Assembly: GCA_015178975.1 (NCBI GenBank)
Contig: WHVD01000011.1
Location: 1,240,001 to 1,304,000 of the forward strand
Origin: Hysterangium stoloniferum
Taxonomy: Eukaryota > Basidiomycota > Agaricomycetes > Hysterangiales > Hysterangiaceae
DNA: 64,000 bases
Reading direction: 5' to 3'
Shown here: positions 1-9,721 of the stretch, piece by piece
How the letters are laid out: each line of letters opens with the position of its first letter
How positions within the stretch are numbered: position 1 is the first letter of the stretch
Notes under the pieces: model-generated
What the model was told of the DNA's origin: nothing
Seen by the model: the letters and a program-made list of their open reading frames with translations, nothing else
The model's database searches: none
Translations under genes and position numbers: made by a program

Positions 1-2
1 CA

Positions 3-713
3 CTTGCAGAATTTGCTTACAACAATGCACCTTTGGCCACTACTGGCGTTTCCCCGTTCTTTGCAAATAAAGGATATAATCCAAATATTACAGTACATCC
101 AGAATGAAATCTCACCTCTGCCCACGCTCAAGAGTTCACTGCGGACCTCCACAAGCTCCACGAGGAACTCCGGACTGCAATAACGTCCACCCAAGAGCAA
201 TACCAACGTTCAGCAGACAAACACCGGATTCCGCCACCCAACTTCAAGATTGGCGATCGTGTTTTTGTCAAAGCTCAATTCTTCTGGACTACCCGTCCAT
301 CAAAAAAGCTTGCTGAAAAATATTTAGGTCCTTTTGAAATTATCGCACAAGTAGGTTCAGTCTCTTGGACCCTATGGCTTCCAGATAGCATGTGTGCGGT
401 ACACCCCGTATTTCATGTTTCTATGTTAGAACCTTGTACTGCTAACACTATCCCAGATCGCGTGCAATCTCTGCCCCCTCCGGTCATTATTGACGGAGAA
501 CCCGAGTTTGAAATCTCACAAATTTTAGATTCGAAAATTGACAAGCATCGACGCACTTGTAAACTGCTTTACTTGGTCAAGTAGGTGGGTTATGAGGGCA
601 CCGATGAAGAAACCTCATGGATTTTGGCCACGGAACTCAGTAATGCCATGGAAATTGTTACTGACTTTCATACAGTTTACCCACTCAAACCTGGACCACT
701 ATCTTCTCTCTGA
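3..713 (+). pseudogene. Ty3/gypsy pol 3' end: integrase C-terminus with chromodomain (broken)
   Basis: This is the tail of a Ty3/gypsy polyprotein. One frame reads through a typical integrase C-terminal segment (LAEFAYNNAPLATTGVSPFF, then a GDRVFVKA... KKLAEKYLGPFEI block) and ends in a chromodomain (EFEISQILDSK... LVK.VGYEG...SWI). The chromodomain is expected to guide insertion toward histone-marked chromatin. The frame is interrupted by TGA at 105-107 and TAG at 582-584. The TAG replaces the conserved Trp of the chromodomain, so the copy is dead. The frame ends at TGA 711-713. Both breaks could be G:C to A:T transitions. Upstream pol lies outside the window. Identity as a Ty3/gypsy chromovirus-type element is secure; finer family is not assigned. 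Confidence 0.9.
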
Positions 714-902
714 CTGCACTCCGCAGACCCTGTGTTACATTTGGACTCATTTACATTATTCCCTGTCACCCTATGTCTCTCTTTGCTTTTACAGGTTCTG
801 ACATGTTTTTCAAGTCCTTAAGCGGATTTCCCACGGACTTTGATCTTGTGTTTTTTCATGCTTTACTTTCATTTTCAAAAAAATTATTAAACTTTTATTA
901 TT

Positions 903-1833
903 TTATTCATCTACATTTATGGGACTGTGCTTTTTCCCCGCCTCCTCAGCCATCTCCTCAGGGAGCTCTGTGACCTCCGTGGCAACCCCGTCCTCATCTG
1001 ACCCAGCATCCTCAGAACTTCCAACTTGCGGCTCTTCATACACATAGCTGCCATACTCCGCCAGGAACCTCCAAAACTCCTCACGGAGTCCACACAGCTC
1101 CTTCACCACCACAATCTGGACCTTGTTGCTCTTCCGGAGCAACTCATTTTGGGCCTCGATGCCCTCGGCAATCCATCCCAAGACCTTGTCCAACCCGGAA
1201 AACCTGTCTGACCCGCTGATGTCTCGCGCACATTGGTAGCAGCCCAGACCCCAGCCGGACTTTCAGTTGCATTCAGTGTTCTGGTCATTACAACCAGAAC
1301 ACTGCGGGTGTCCATCGTTCCGTGTGGGTAGGGGGACTGGTGCCACCTTCCTTGCCTTCTGTTGATACATATGGTTAGTTCCCTGGTTATCCCACAGACC
1401 TGAGGCTTACCTTTTGGGGGCTCTCCAGCTCCCCCTTGGATTCTGACTCGACCTCTGTCACCTTGTGCTGAAAATGACAAGTCAGTGAAAAGAAAAACAA
1501 CAAGTTAAAAAAATTTTTGGGACTTACTTTTCCTGTGACAACTGTGGCCCTGTCCACAGCCACCTGCACTTTCTCCACGGCCACCCACACAGCCTCCTCC
1601 TCTTCTCATTTCTTCTGCCTCACGGCCTCTTCCTCTGCAGCTAATGCTGCCTCATACTCCCTGTCCAAGGCCTCCTCGGCCTCCCTGGCCTCCTTCTCTG
1701 CTTCTTCATGAAGTCGGCACTGCTCTTCTCGCCACACCAAAAGTTGGGCTGCACTGAAAGGTCCCCAATACGGAGTGCCCATGGAGGGCCCGGGGGTCAG
1801 CATTACACGTCTTGGTGTTGGTTTTGGTCCCAT
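903..1833 (-). pseudogene. Antisense spliced accessory gene inside the Ty3/gypsy element
   Basis: Between the pol stop and the 3' LTR a coding-like gene runs antisense to the element. It starts with MGPKPTPRRVMLTPGPSMG at 1833, continues into a Glu/Ala-rich coiled coil, crosses an intron with good GTAAGT and TTTTCAG ends (about 1527-1470), then passes a small cysteine-rich patch (CSGCNDQNTEC...CYQC, near 1230-1310). It ends in a second helical, acidic tail (residues MDKVLGWIAEG... to HSPINVDE, stop at 903). Proteins with this layout (coiled coil, zinc-knuckle-like cysteines, acidic tail) are, from general knowledge, frequent predicted products in mushroom genomes, usually next to gypsy elements. 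Their function is unknown. This copy has a TGA at 1606-1608 and another just after the first cysteine cluster, so it is broken. Exact splicing is approximate. Confidence 0.6.
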
Positions 1834-2036
1834 TATAGCAAAGATATAAAGAAGAAGAAATTTCTATTTTTTCAAATTTATATATAGGCTCGTCACATTT
1901 GAACCTTACCTTCCAGATCACATGACTCCTTGACACATACATGTAACCGACATGACTTTTGACACATGCACGTAGCCAACAAGAACCTTATTGAGGTCTA
2001 GAGCCTCTTTGGGACTTCGGCATAAAGGGAGGGTAC

Positions 2037-2851
2037 TGTTATGACCAGAAATCCCACCGGACTCCGGGCACTAACTTATACACACCTGCACCCTATACGC
2101 ACCCATTGTCAGTTTACCGGAATTCCCACCGGACTCCATACATCAGACTTGTCTACGTTCAACTTCGTTACGTTGTGTTTCAGTCACCGGAAAACCCACC
2201 AGACTCCATCCCTGTCTATGTCTGACCTCGTCCCATGCATCAGTCACCGGACCCGCTCAGAAAACCTGTCATCCCTCTAACAGAGCCCCATTCCCATTTT
2301 AGTCAAATGACCTGTCACAATTCAGACTCTGCTCCTGCTCCATTTCCCGTTATGGTTTATGATTTGTCACTATTCGGACTCTGCTCCATTCCGTCCCATT
2401 CCTAACACCAAATTTGGTGTTTACTATTCCCATTTTATGTTTTGCTCATTTTGTTTCATCATTACTGGATTTGGTATGTCATTCACTCCACGGTCTATTT
2501 AAACTGGCAGATGTTGTACATACAATCCAGTCAGAAAATCGGCTTAGATTCCCCCCAGTAATCTAATATGTTTTCCGCTCTAAACTCCTACTTGAATCAC
2601 ACTGCTCACACTAGTTGGAGCCCACGGGCTCCGGCACATCTATCTCTCTTACCTATCTCAACTCACAACCCACAACCTCTGACCCACAACCCCTTGACCC
2701 ACGACCCCCACCCAGACTCCCTGGGATTCCTGTCCACCTGTCTGAAATTGGACAACACGATCTTGCGAGGGCGCAGCCTATATGCTGAAGCCAAGTCCTA
2801 CTGGATATTCCGCAGGTTTCTCTGGAGACCCGCCATGTACATACCCTAACA
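2037..2851 (+). repeat. 3' LTR of the Ty3/gypsy element
   Basis: The repeat starts TGTTATGACC and ends CCTAACA, giving short inverted ends TGTTA/TAACA over 815 bp. It is preceded by a purine-rich tract (AAAGGGAGGG at about 2025-2033), the expected plus-strand primer site. A TATA-like element (CTATTTAAA, about 2497) lies in the middle. The pentamer GGTAC occurs directly before (2032-2036) and directly after (2852-2856) the LTR. The left copy may simply be the end of the internal region. The matching 5' LTR is outside the window. Confidence 0.85.
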
Positions 2852-2856
2852 GGTAC

Positions 2857-3170
2857 TAATAGTTGTGGGGTAAGGGGTCACAGCTTGCCAAAGACGCCTT
2901 CAAGAGTATTAGGTAGGAATAATAGGGCTTGAGAACTAAGAGGGGATAATCTAAGTCAATTTTTGAACTGAGGAAACTGTAGCATACACATGGAAATGGT
3001 GATGGAGGAGTGAATGGAATGGAGGTGGGATGTAAGGGTACATTTATGTAACTGTCATGCCTGCTGTATATTCTACCCTTAACTGTACTACGTATTGTTA
3101 TGGACCATACACAAATCTCTGTTAATGTTCCTCTCTCTTGTTGATATGAATCAGTCATGTGATAACTTCT
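2857..3170 (-). repeat. Fragment of a Ty1/copia-type LTR (minus orientation)
   Basis: Read on the minus strand, this stretch shares blocks with the LTR copies at 4297-5406: the CATTCCATTC...CTCCTCCATCACC block and the ATGCTACAGTTTC...TTAGATTA.CCCCTCTT block. The middle of the LTR is missing. The Ty3 LTR at 2037-2851 abuts it, so the Ty3 element probably landed inside this older repeat. The limits are approximate, and 3171-3324 shows nothing further. Confidence 0.5.
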
Positions 3171-3329
3171 ATCTGGTTAGGTTAGAGTTTCAGTGATAGC
3201 CTTGTTCAGACAGTGCCTTGATCCTTAAAATAGTTGATAGCTATATGTATATGGAATACCCTACATATGCCCTTATGGCAATATAAGAGGTAGTTAGATG
3301 GTTGTACATACCTTAGCTTTGTTATCAAC

Positions 3330-4050
3330 TGTTACGACTGTGTCGCAACCCTTCGCACACTGACGGTCCCCGATGGTATATCGTAGTTATACGTCTTCAA
3401 TAAGACGAGACCTCGGAAGCCGTCGGTCCCCCGACGCTGATGTATGCTCTCCGGTCAATCAAACCTGACTACGCCTTCCTGTCTGGTTATGCTTTGATAT
3501 GTCCCTTTCATCATGTTGATCCGTTCCACTCTATGTTTCACATATGTCTATCTATATTTGTAGTCCTTGAACTATCTCCTTTTATCATAATTCCATTCTC
3601 GGTTATCATCAGCCTCCGAACTAATCACAAACCTCCCGTTCCTAGTCAAGCTTAATGCTAATACCGTTTTCCGCCCTCCTCCCCATTAGTATTTTCTAGA
3701 CGCCTGTTACTTGTATATGAACCCGCTGTAGTTGTAGTTACTAGGCAATCAGAATATCGACTCAGAATACCCTCATACGTCTGCAGCAGTCTCATACTAA
3801 GAATCCCCCATCCGCCTTTGCATGCGCTCGCCCACTCTCGGCCCCAACCCCTTGGCCCGACACTTGACTTGTCCCTCGGTTCCGATCGGTATCCCGCCGA
3901 AAGGTTCTTCTCAGGATTTAGTCTTCGCCCGTCTGAAATTTAAGGACAACCAACGGATAAATTGCGAGGGCGCAGCACATAAGCTGAAGCCAAGTCCTTC
4001 CGATCGGTCCCCGTCGGCCACCGACATTAGTCAGTTTCTAGTTCTTAACA
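3330..4050 (+). repeat. Solo LTR (Ty3/gypsy type) with 5-bp target duplication
   Basis: The sequence begins TGTTACGACTG and ends TTCTTAACA (721 bp). It is flanked on both sides by the identical pentamer TCAAC (3325-3329 and 4051-4055), the expected 5-bp target site duplication. No internal element sequence is attached, so it is a solo LTR left by LTR-LTR recombination. A block around 3964-3996 (GCGAGGGCGCAGC, then GCTGAAGCCAAGTCCT) is shared with the neighbouring LTR at 2766-2799, although the rest of the two LTRs differs. Confidence 0.88.
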
Positions 4051-4296
4051 TCAACTTGGTTATCTGGGTTATATGTACTTTGCATAGACTTTGGTTGATG
4101 CCTAACATGGGATGGATGGCTAAGGTACTTGACATAAAATGGATTTCTCTCAATAAAGTCAAATAATATTCTACCAATCAAGTGTGGAAGCCTCATTTGA
4201 TGAAGTATAAATTCACCCTGTCAATAAAGTAAGAAGCTAATACCAGTCATGAGCTGTTTTAGTCTCATAACCCTCCATTGTCCCACTATTGGTACC

Positions 4297-4850
4297 TGTT
4301 AGGATCCTCACCCTTTCAGGCCCCCACAACTTGGTCTTACCTTGATAACCTTTCTGGGACCCAACATCAGTGCCTCAGACTACAAGCCACCACCTTGGAA
4401 CCCCAACACTTGGTTTATGTTGTTATCCCTGTCTTTCAGCCCCTGCAACTTGTTCATACCCTTGTAACCCTCTGGCATCCCAACATCAGAGCCCCCAGAA
4501 CATGGTACCACTGCCTCAGTATCCAAAACCTGTTTTGTTGTAGAATACTTTAGGCATTCCATTCCATCTCCATTCCGATGCTCCCCCTTCCTCCATCCTA
4601 CATGTAAACATTATTTGACACCTCATACCTTTTAAAATACTTTTGTTACATCACATTTAGTTCTAGTTTGTTCCTTGTTCCTTTCCATACTTCTTTTGAC
4701 CTGTCATAACCTCTCACTTCTCTGATCAGACCTCCAATCATCTGTCCCACTGTAATATGTATAAAGCTCTTTCTCATGTATGTATGCTACAGTTTCTTAG
4801 TTTGAAACTCAACCTAGATTACCCCCCTCTTGTTTAAGTCCTCTTATGCA
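4297..4850 (+). repeat. Ty1/copia-type LTR, plus orientation
   Basis: It starts TGTTAGGATCCTCACC at 4297. The same start is found, inverted, at 5045 and 5406. A TATA-like element (TGTATAAAG) is at about 4748. The 3' limit is set where the sequence runs into the inverted copy near 4850 (ends ...CTCTTATGCA) and is approximate. A short gap of about 240 bp separates it from the solo LTR. Confidence 0.65.
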
Positions 4851-5045
4851 TATGTGGAGATGGTGATGGGGGAGCAAATGGGATGGAGATGGAGCAGAAG
4901 GCTAATGGGCTGAACTATAACAAAAACAAGTGTCAGGGGCACTGCAGGCAGTGATACCACAGGTGGGGGTACTGATAATGAGACAACAGAGGGTTTTTGA
5001 GTCCAAAACAGGTTGCAGGGGTCCAAAATAATGGGGATCCTAACA
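4851..5045 (-). repeat. Truncated copia-type LTR, minus orientation, nested in the next copy
   Basis: Read on the minus strand from 5045 it begins TGTTAGGATCC and keeps about 195 bp of the same LTR family, including the CCATCTCCATCCC block. It then meets the end of the plus-orientation copy head to head. Its start interrupts the copy at 5046-5406, so it inserted later than that one. Confidence 0.6.
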
Positions 5046-5406
5046 TATAACATACAAGATGAGAGTTATATGCTAAAATGAAATGGGTGATTAGGAGGCC
5101 AATCACAGAGGTAAGAAGACAAATGGATCAATGATGGGATGGAGGGACAATAGGAACTAAATACAAGATAATAGGAGAATACTAAAAGGATTTAAGGTGG
5201 CAAATGATGTGTACATGTAGCATGGATGATGGGGAAGCATCGGGATGGGAGCAGAATGGAATGATTAAAAGGGTAATCTATAGTAAACCAAGTATCAGGG
5301 TGCTGCAGGTAGTGATACTGTAGTTGGGGGTACCAATATTGGAATGTCAGAGGGTTGGCAGAATGAAAACAAGCTGCAGGGGCCTAAAAAGGTGAGGATC
5401 CTAACA
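5046..5406 (-). repeat. Copia-type LTR, minus orientation, inserted in a copia pol
   Basis: Read on the minus strand from 5406 it begins TGTTAGGATCCTCACC and runs about 360 bp to ...TTGTATGTTATA, where the truncated copy interrupts it. On its other side it directly abuts copia reverse-transcriptase coding sequence in the opposite orientation (from 5407), so this LTR inserted into an older copia element. Confidence 0.65.
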
Positions 5407-6303
5407 CCTGAGCTCAAGCAGCAACTAGGAACCCAATTTAAACTTGCTAACCTAGGCCCAATACATTGGTTATTGGGAGTGAAAACAGAACAAAAAAAGG
5501 GCACATTATCATTATCTCAAAGCATGTACATCCAAAAGATGCTGGACCACTTCAACCTCAACAATGTATACCCTGTCTCCACCCCACTAGAACCCAGCAT
5601 CCCACTCAGCAAAACCCAATCACCAACTAGTGACAAGAAGAAGAATGACATGAGAGCTGTACCATACAAGCAACTGGTAGGCTCATTGTTACACATCACA
5701 AGAATGACATGTCCTGACATCTCATTCACTGTCACAATTTATGGCCAACCCAGGGCATGTGCATTGGGAAACAGCAAAACACATGCCGCAGTACCCAAAA
5801 TGGACACAAAACGTCAGACCCGCCCACACAAAGATGGCCCAATAGGTTACACAGATGCCAATTGGGCATCCCAGGATCACTGCCATTTGACGTCTAGATA
5901 CCTGTCTACAGTTGATGGTGGCGCAATATCCTGGAACTCCAAGAAACAACCAGTAATCACATATCATCCACCGAGGCTGAATACATCACGGCCACACGCT
6001 GCAAAGGAGTTTATATAGCTCCGATCAATCATTAGCAAACTCACCCCACCACTCATTTATCCAACCACCCTCTTTTGCGACCATCAAAGCGCAACCGCAC
6101 TAGCCCGCGATGGCGTTTATCATGCCTGCTCAAAGCACATCGACATTCGCTTCCATTTTATCCACGACACTGTATCCCAGAACCTAATCAATCAAACACA
6201 CTGTTCTTCCAATGAAATGACTGCCGACGCACTCACCAAGGCCCTGCCTTGCTCCAAACTCGAACACTCTACCTTAGGTATGGGGTGGCACGGTGAGGGG
6301 GAG
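5407..6303 (+). pseudogene. Ty1/copia pol 3' end (reverse transcriptase end and RNase H), broken
   Basis: The first frame reads the end of a copia reverse transcriptase (ANLGPIHWLLGV, then SQSMYIQKMLDHF, YPVSTPLEPS, VPYKQLVGSLLHITRMTCPD). A shifted patch follows in which HWETAK is visible in another frame near 5765. Then comes RNase H (GYTDANWASQDH, GGAISWNSKKQP), shifting frame again at about 5960 into SSTEAEYI. The last part keeps the expected tail (HIDIRFHFIHD, MTADALTKALP). At least three frame changes make it a pseudogene. The terminal GGTGAGGGGGAG is a good polypurine tract before the LTR. Confidence 0.88.
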
Positions 6304-6655
6304 TGATGTCGAGATATCCTATATAGCTTAGCCGCAAAAGTTTTTACCGCCTTTGTTGCTCACCTAACGGTTCCGATTAAGGCGTAAGTCAAGTAACAGT
6401 ACTACACCCCATAATTTACCTATGCTAATCCATACACACAGTCACGTAATATAGGTAGATGGATCAGTTGCTCACCCAACAGTTCCAACTAAGGCTCACT
6501 TAATATAATTCTCTGCTCCTTTATCTGTATACACAGTTGCAATCTTAAAATGATATACTAGCTAGAGAGTACATATTTGCAACTAATGAAATATTAGTTG
6601 CAAATACTCTCGTAGTACAGCCTTCTAATATTTTCCCTGCGCAAGACACATTACA
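6304..6655 (+). repeat. Probable 3' LTR of the copia element
   Basis: It directly follows the polypurine tract. It starts TGATGTCGAGATATCC (or TGTCGAG at 6307) and is assumed to end at ...GACACATTACA (6655), a common copia LTR ending. The end and the target duplication could not be confirmed because the 5' LTR is not in the window. The ERV14 gene starts 140 bp downstream, so this LTR sits in or near its promoter. Confidence 0.55.
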
Positions 6656-6795
6656 ACGTCGAGTATTTCGAGCCTCGGCATTTCGAAGTGATTCTCTCGT
6701 TAGTCGCGGAGTCTGAAAAGCAGCACCACAGAATAAGACGTCAGACTTTCGTGTCCTATCTTCAATCTGCCAACTGCCTTTGAGACTTTCGCAAT

Positions 6796-7548
6796 ATGGG
6801 AGGAGAAGGTTAGTTAATTCAATTGGCTTTGGCTTGTGGGTTGGATATTCATTACCGTTGTTCCTTAGCCTGGTTATTTCTTTTCTCAGTCCTCGCGTCT
6901 GCAGGATTTCTGTTTACTACAGTATTCTTCGTACGTACTTCAAATTTTATTGATAGGTATTCGTGCTGAAACCATGGCCTAGTTAATCATGTTTTCAGAT
7001 CTTGAAACGGATTACATCAATCCAATTGATCTCTGCAACAAGCTCAACCAGGTAATCACTCTTATTTTGCTGGAGTCAAGAGCCCGTACCATTAATATCG
7101 ATTCATCCCTGCAGTTTGTTCTCCCAGAAAACATCGCTCACGCCATCATCACAACGTTGTTCTTACTTTGTGGGCAATGGACAGCATTATTGATCAATGC
7201 GCCTCTTGTTGCCTTTAACGCGAACAAGTATGCAAATCACTATTTTACGTCACTGTGCAGCATCTGAAACTTCCTGTTCAATCCAGAATATTACAAAAAA
7301 ACCACATGTATGATGCGACTGAAATATTCCGGACGTTACCAAATCACAAGAAAGAAAGCTTTATTAAGCTTGGATTTTACCTATTGTCGTTTTTCTACTA
7401 TCTATACCGGTATGTCGAGTATGTATTCTTTTACATCACCTCACTGGAGTAACCCGTTGTAGGATGATCGCTGCACTCATAGCAGGTAAAGTACCTCTCG
7501 TAAAAGTCAAAGAAAGTTCTTGCTAATTATCACACAGAAAGCGATTGA
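6796..7548 (+). CDS. ERV14: ERV14/cornichon family ER cargo receptor
   Basis: Seven exons: 6796-6808, 6869-6930, 6983-7051, 7115-7227, 7287-7409, 7463-7485, 7538-7548. Together they give 137 residues, the usual length for Erv14 (138 in yeast). The product starts [12 protein letters not shown] and carries the family hallmarks [22 protein letters not shown] (split by an intron), [10 protein letters not shown], and [12 protein letters not shown] ahead of a last membrane helix. It has three predicted membrane segments. Members pack transmembrane cargo into COPII vesicles leaving the ER. Seen: the complete spliced frame and motifs. Known: the family role. The last exon is only 11 nt and encodes the end of ...AESD plus stop. 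The gene lies 140 bp after a copia LTR and converges on the small gene at 7773. Confidence 0.95.
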
Positions 7549-7772
7549 TTGACCTTGAAAGTGACTAACGGAGTTGTCGATATTGTACGAACCGATGTGA
7601 CACAATACGGACTCCGAATCCCACCTGGCGTATCTCAGTATCTCATAGGAAATATCAGGTTCTCCGACCCCACTCTAGACAGATACTTCTCCTGCAAATG
7701 CTCTAATATATAAGCAACGGGTAAAAGCGAAACATATGCCAAAATGAGCGTGATGATACAAGGATATGCGGG

Positions 7773-8081
7773 TCAAGCGTCTGGTTCGCCACCCTTAACC
7801 TCGCTTCCTCCCCCCTTCTTCTTCCGGTCATCTACCTTGCCCTCCGCGTCCAATTTCTTCCATAGCATCTCATGTCTGTCCCAGGCATTACGAATCAGCG
7901 TTAAAGTTGATCCATTAGTCGCCACTTCGCACGCTTTCCAAAATAATCTACCCCAAGTAAGCGCGTCAGGGGCCAAATTTTCAATGGAGACTAGCTGTAC
8001 TTACCTATTCTGAGTGCCGTCTGTAAAACTGCGTCCAAAACTACTGAGCAACGCATTTGTTGGATTTAGTACCAGTGACAT
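7773..8081 (-). CDS. Small conserved-looking protein of unknown function (83 aa)
   Basis: Two exons on the minus strand, 8005-8081 and 7773-7947, are joined through an intron with a GTAAGTAC donor and GGGGTAG acceptor. The 83-residue product starts MSLVLNPTNALLSSFG, has a central helix-prone segment (FWKACEVATNGST...NAWDRHEMLWKKL) and ends in a Lys/Gly-rich basic tail. No signal peptide or membrane helix is visible. The good splice sites and clean frame support a real gene; no family was recognised. It lies in tandem with the next unknown gene, 91 bp from that gene's stop codon. Confidence 0.6.
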
Positions 8082-8172
8082 TTTCTCATGTAGTGTATCC
8101 CGAATAAGTGATGAGATTGGCGTGACACGAAGCAGGAACGAGCTTTTACTAACATTTAAAAATATTCAATAT

Positions 8173-8886
8173 TCATTCAAAAAAGAGAATCAAGTCATAC
8201 ATCGCCTGAGACGGGATAAGGAACCTAACAGGCTGCTCCCATTCTACGTCGGCCTGGTCAGGCTCCGGAACCTCTGCGGGGACACCAGTACGTTCTTCCT
8301 CTTCAACCAGCCGGACAATGTTCTCCTTGTGCTTCATCCATTTCACCTGTTCTTCAAGAGGAAGTACCATGGTATCCACTTTCTCGTGTGTAATCCAACG
8401 ACCGCCTTTGTGGCTCCAAATGTACCGACCCTCCTTCCAATATCTCGTCTTCTCGTTCTGTTCCACTTCACTGTGCCTATTGATAGATTCTGCTGGTTGG
8501 CCTTCCCCTGGTAATGGAAGAGGGCGTCGAGGCCGCAAGTTTCCATTCGGATCCTTGGTGGCATCGTAACTACCATCCTGCACTTCATGGCCAAATACTC
8601 TGCGTATGCAGATAGTACGACACATAGGATTCTCTATCCTTGCACGACCACGAGATGTTTGCGTGCAGTAAATAAAGCAGCGTTCGTCTATCTGTGAGGA
8701 GTTCCAAGCCTCTCCTCGTTTGAACAGTGTAAGCTTCGGCAGCAGCATAGTCATATCTCTCGTTGTCTGCCTTCCAGTGGTCGTGGACTGGTTGTGACCA
8801 GATGGAGACTGTGTATTAGAAGCATCAGACTTTGTTTCCCGAGCAGGTGGTGAGTTCTGCGATGAGGAAGAGTCGGTGGCAGACAT
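8173..8886 (-). CDS. Uncharacterised protein with NPMCRTICIRRVF motif (237 aa)
   Basis: A single-exon frame from ATG at 8886. The first 45 residues are Ser/Thr-rich and low complexity. The middle carries ENPMCRTICIRRVFGHEV (around residues 83-100), and a Trp-rich segment follows (RYWKEGRYIWSHKGGRWITH). A helical, charged C-terminus with EEQVKWMKHKENIVRLVEEEE ends it. I believe related proteins occur in other mushroom genomes, but I know no function for them. A TATA-like TTATATAAG lies about 45-55 bp before the start. The last residues could be altered by an unseen intron. It could be a cytosolic or nuclear protein; no targeting signal is clear. Confidence 0.65.
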   Translation of the reverse strand: MSATDSSSSQNSPPARETKSDASNTQSPSGHNQSTTTGRQTTRDMTMLLPKLTLFKRGEAWNSSQIDERCFIYCTQTSRGRARIENPMCRTICIRRVFGHEVQDGSYDATKDPNGNLRPRRPLPLPGEGQPAESINRHSEVEQNEKTRYWKEGRYIWSHKGGRWITHEKVDTMVLPLEEQVKWMKHKENIVRLVEEEERTGVPAEVPEPDQADVEWEQPVRFLIPSQAMYDLILFFE

Positions 8887-8929
8887 GTCGGTTGGAGAGA
8901 AGCGATGCCATTAAACGCCCGAGCCAAAT

Positions 8930-8939
8930 CTTATATAAG
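8930..8939 (-). promoter_or_regulatory. TATA box of the 237-aa gene
   Basis: TTATATAAG is centred about 50 bp upstream of the ATG at 8886 on the minus strand. This spacing fits a TATA box with a short 5' UTR. It is inferred from sequence and position only. Confidence 0.5.
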
Positions 8940-9721
8940 GCAACCAGTCACAATTTTTTTCTGTAACTCAACCACAACACGCCGGGTGAAGAAATCGCGT
9001 TCGCAGTGCACACATAGGGAGACGTGCATCTTTGCATCGTTCTACCTCCATATGCTGTGGGGAAAGTCCCCGGAGATTAGCAGAGTCAATGTCTCGTTCG
9101 CTGAGGGAAAGCTACTGCCCTTAAGCACGGCAGTCCAGAACGAGAAAAGGTCTGGTGTTTTCGCTCATTTGCTGTCGTCTCCTCATCGGTTTCGCTTCGA
9201 TGAGTCCACCCGGAGCCTGCTCTGCTCGCTACTCATAATGCTCCTTTTCCCTATCAACGTCCTCATAGCGAAGATATGAGCTTTGAAGGTCTGGGGTTGG
9301 GGATGTTGCGTGGCACACCGTTGCTCATAGCGATAGTTATGCGATTGCGGATATTTATTGCCGTAACAGAATGGGGCTTACTCTTATTTCGGCGTGCTTT
9401 CCATAATTTTTTGAACGTCTTAGATGACAATTTCGTCTTCTACTTTCCGAACAACGATATCATGGTGAGTTGCATCACATGCATCTTGGAATTATGTCCC
9501 TTCATGATGCCATTCTTTACGAATTTCTTCAAGAAGTATCTTTGATTGCATTAGCAACCGTGGAAAGGCTTCAGAACTTGACACCTGATCTTTCATTATT
9601 GCCCCGTTTATGTTTAAACGTACACTGATCGGACTCCCATCAGGTAATATCATTATGAGTGTATAAGGAGTGTACGGTACTTTTACTTCGTGGAGTTGTA
9701 TTGTAAGTATACGTTGGTATG
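8940..9721. other. Intergenic, no gene recognised
   Basis: Between the TATA box of the 237-aa gene and the Asteroid-like gene's stop, short open frames exist on both strands (for example 9276-9545 plus), but none has recognisable motifs or a consistent splice pattern. The 3' UTR of the Asteroid-like gene should lie at the right edge. Confidence 0.5.
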
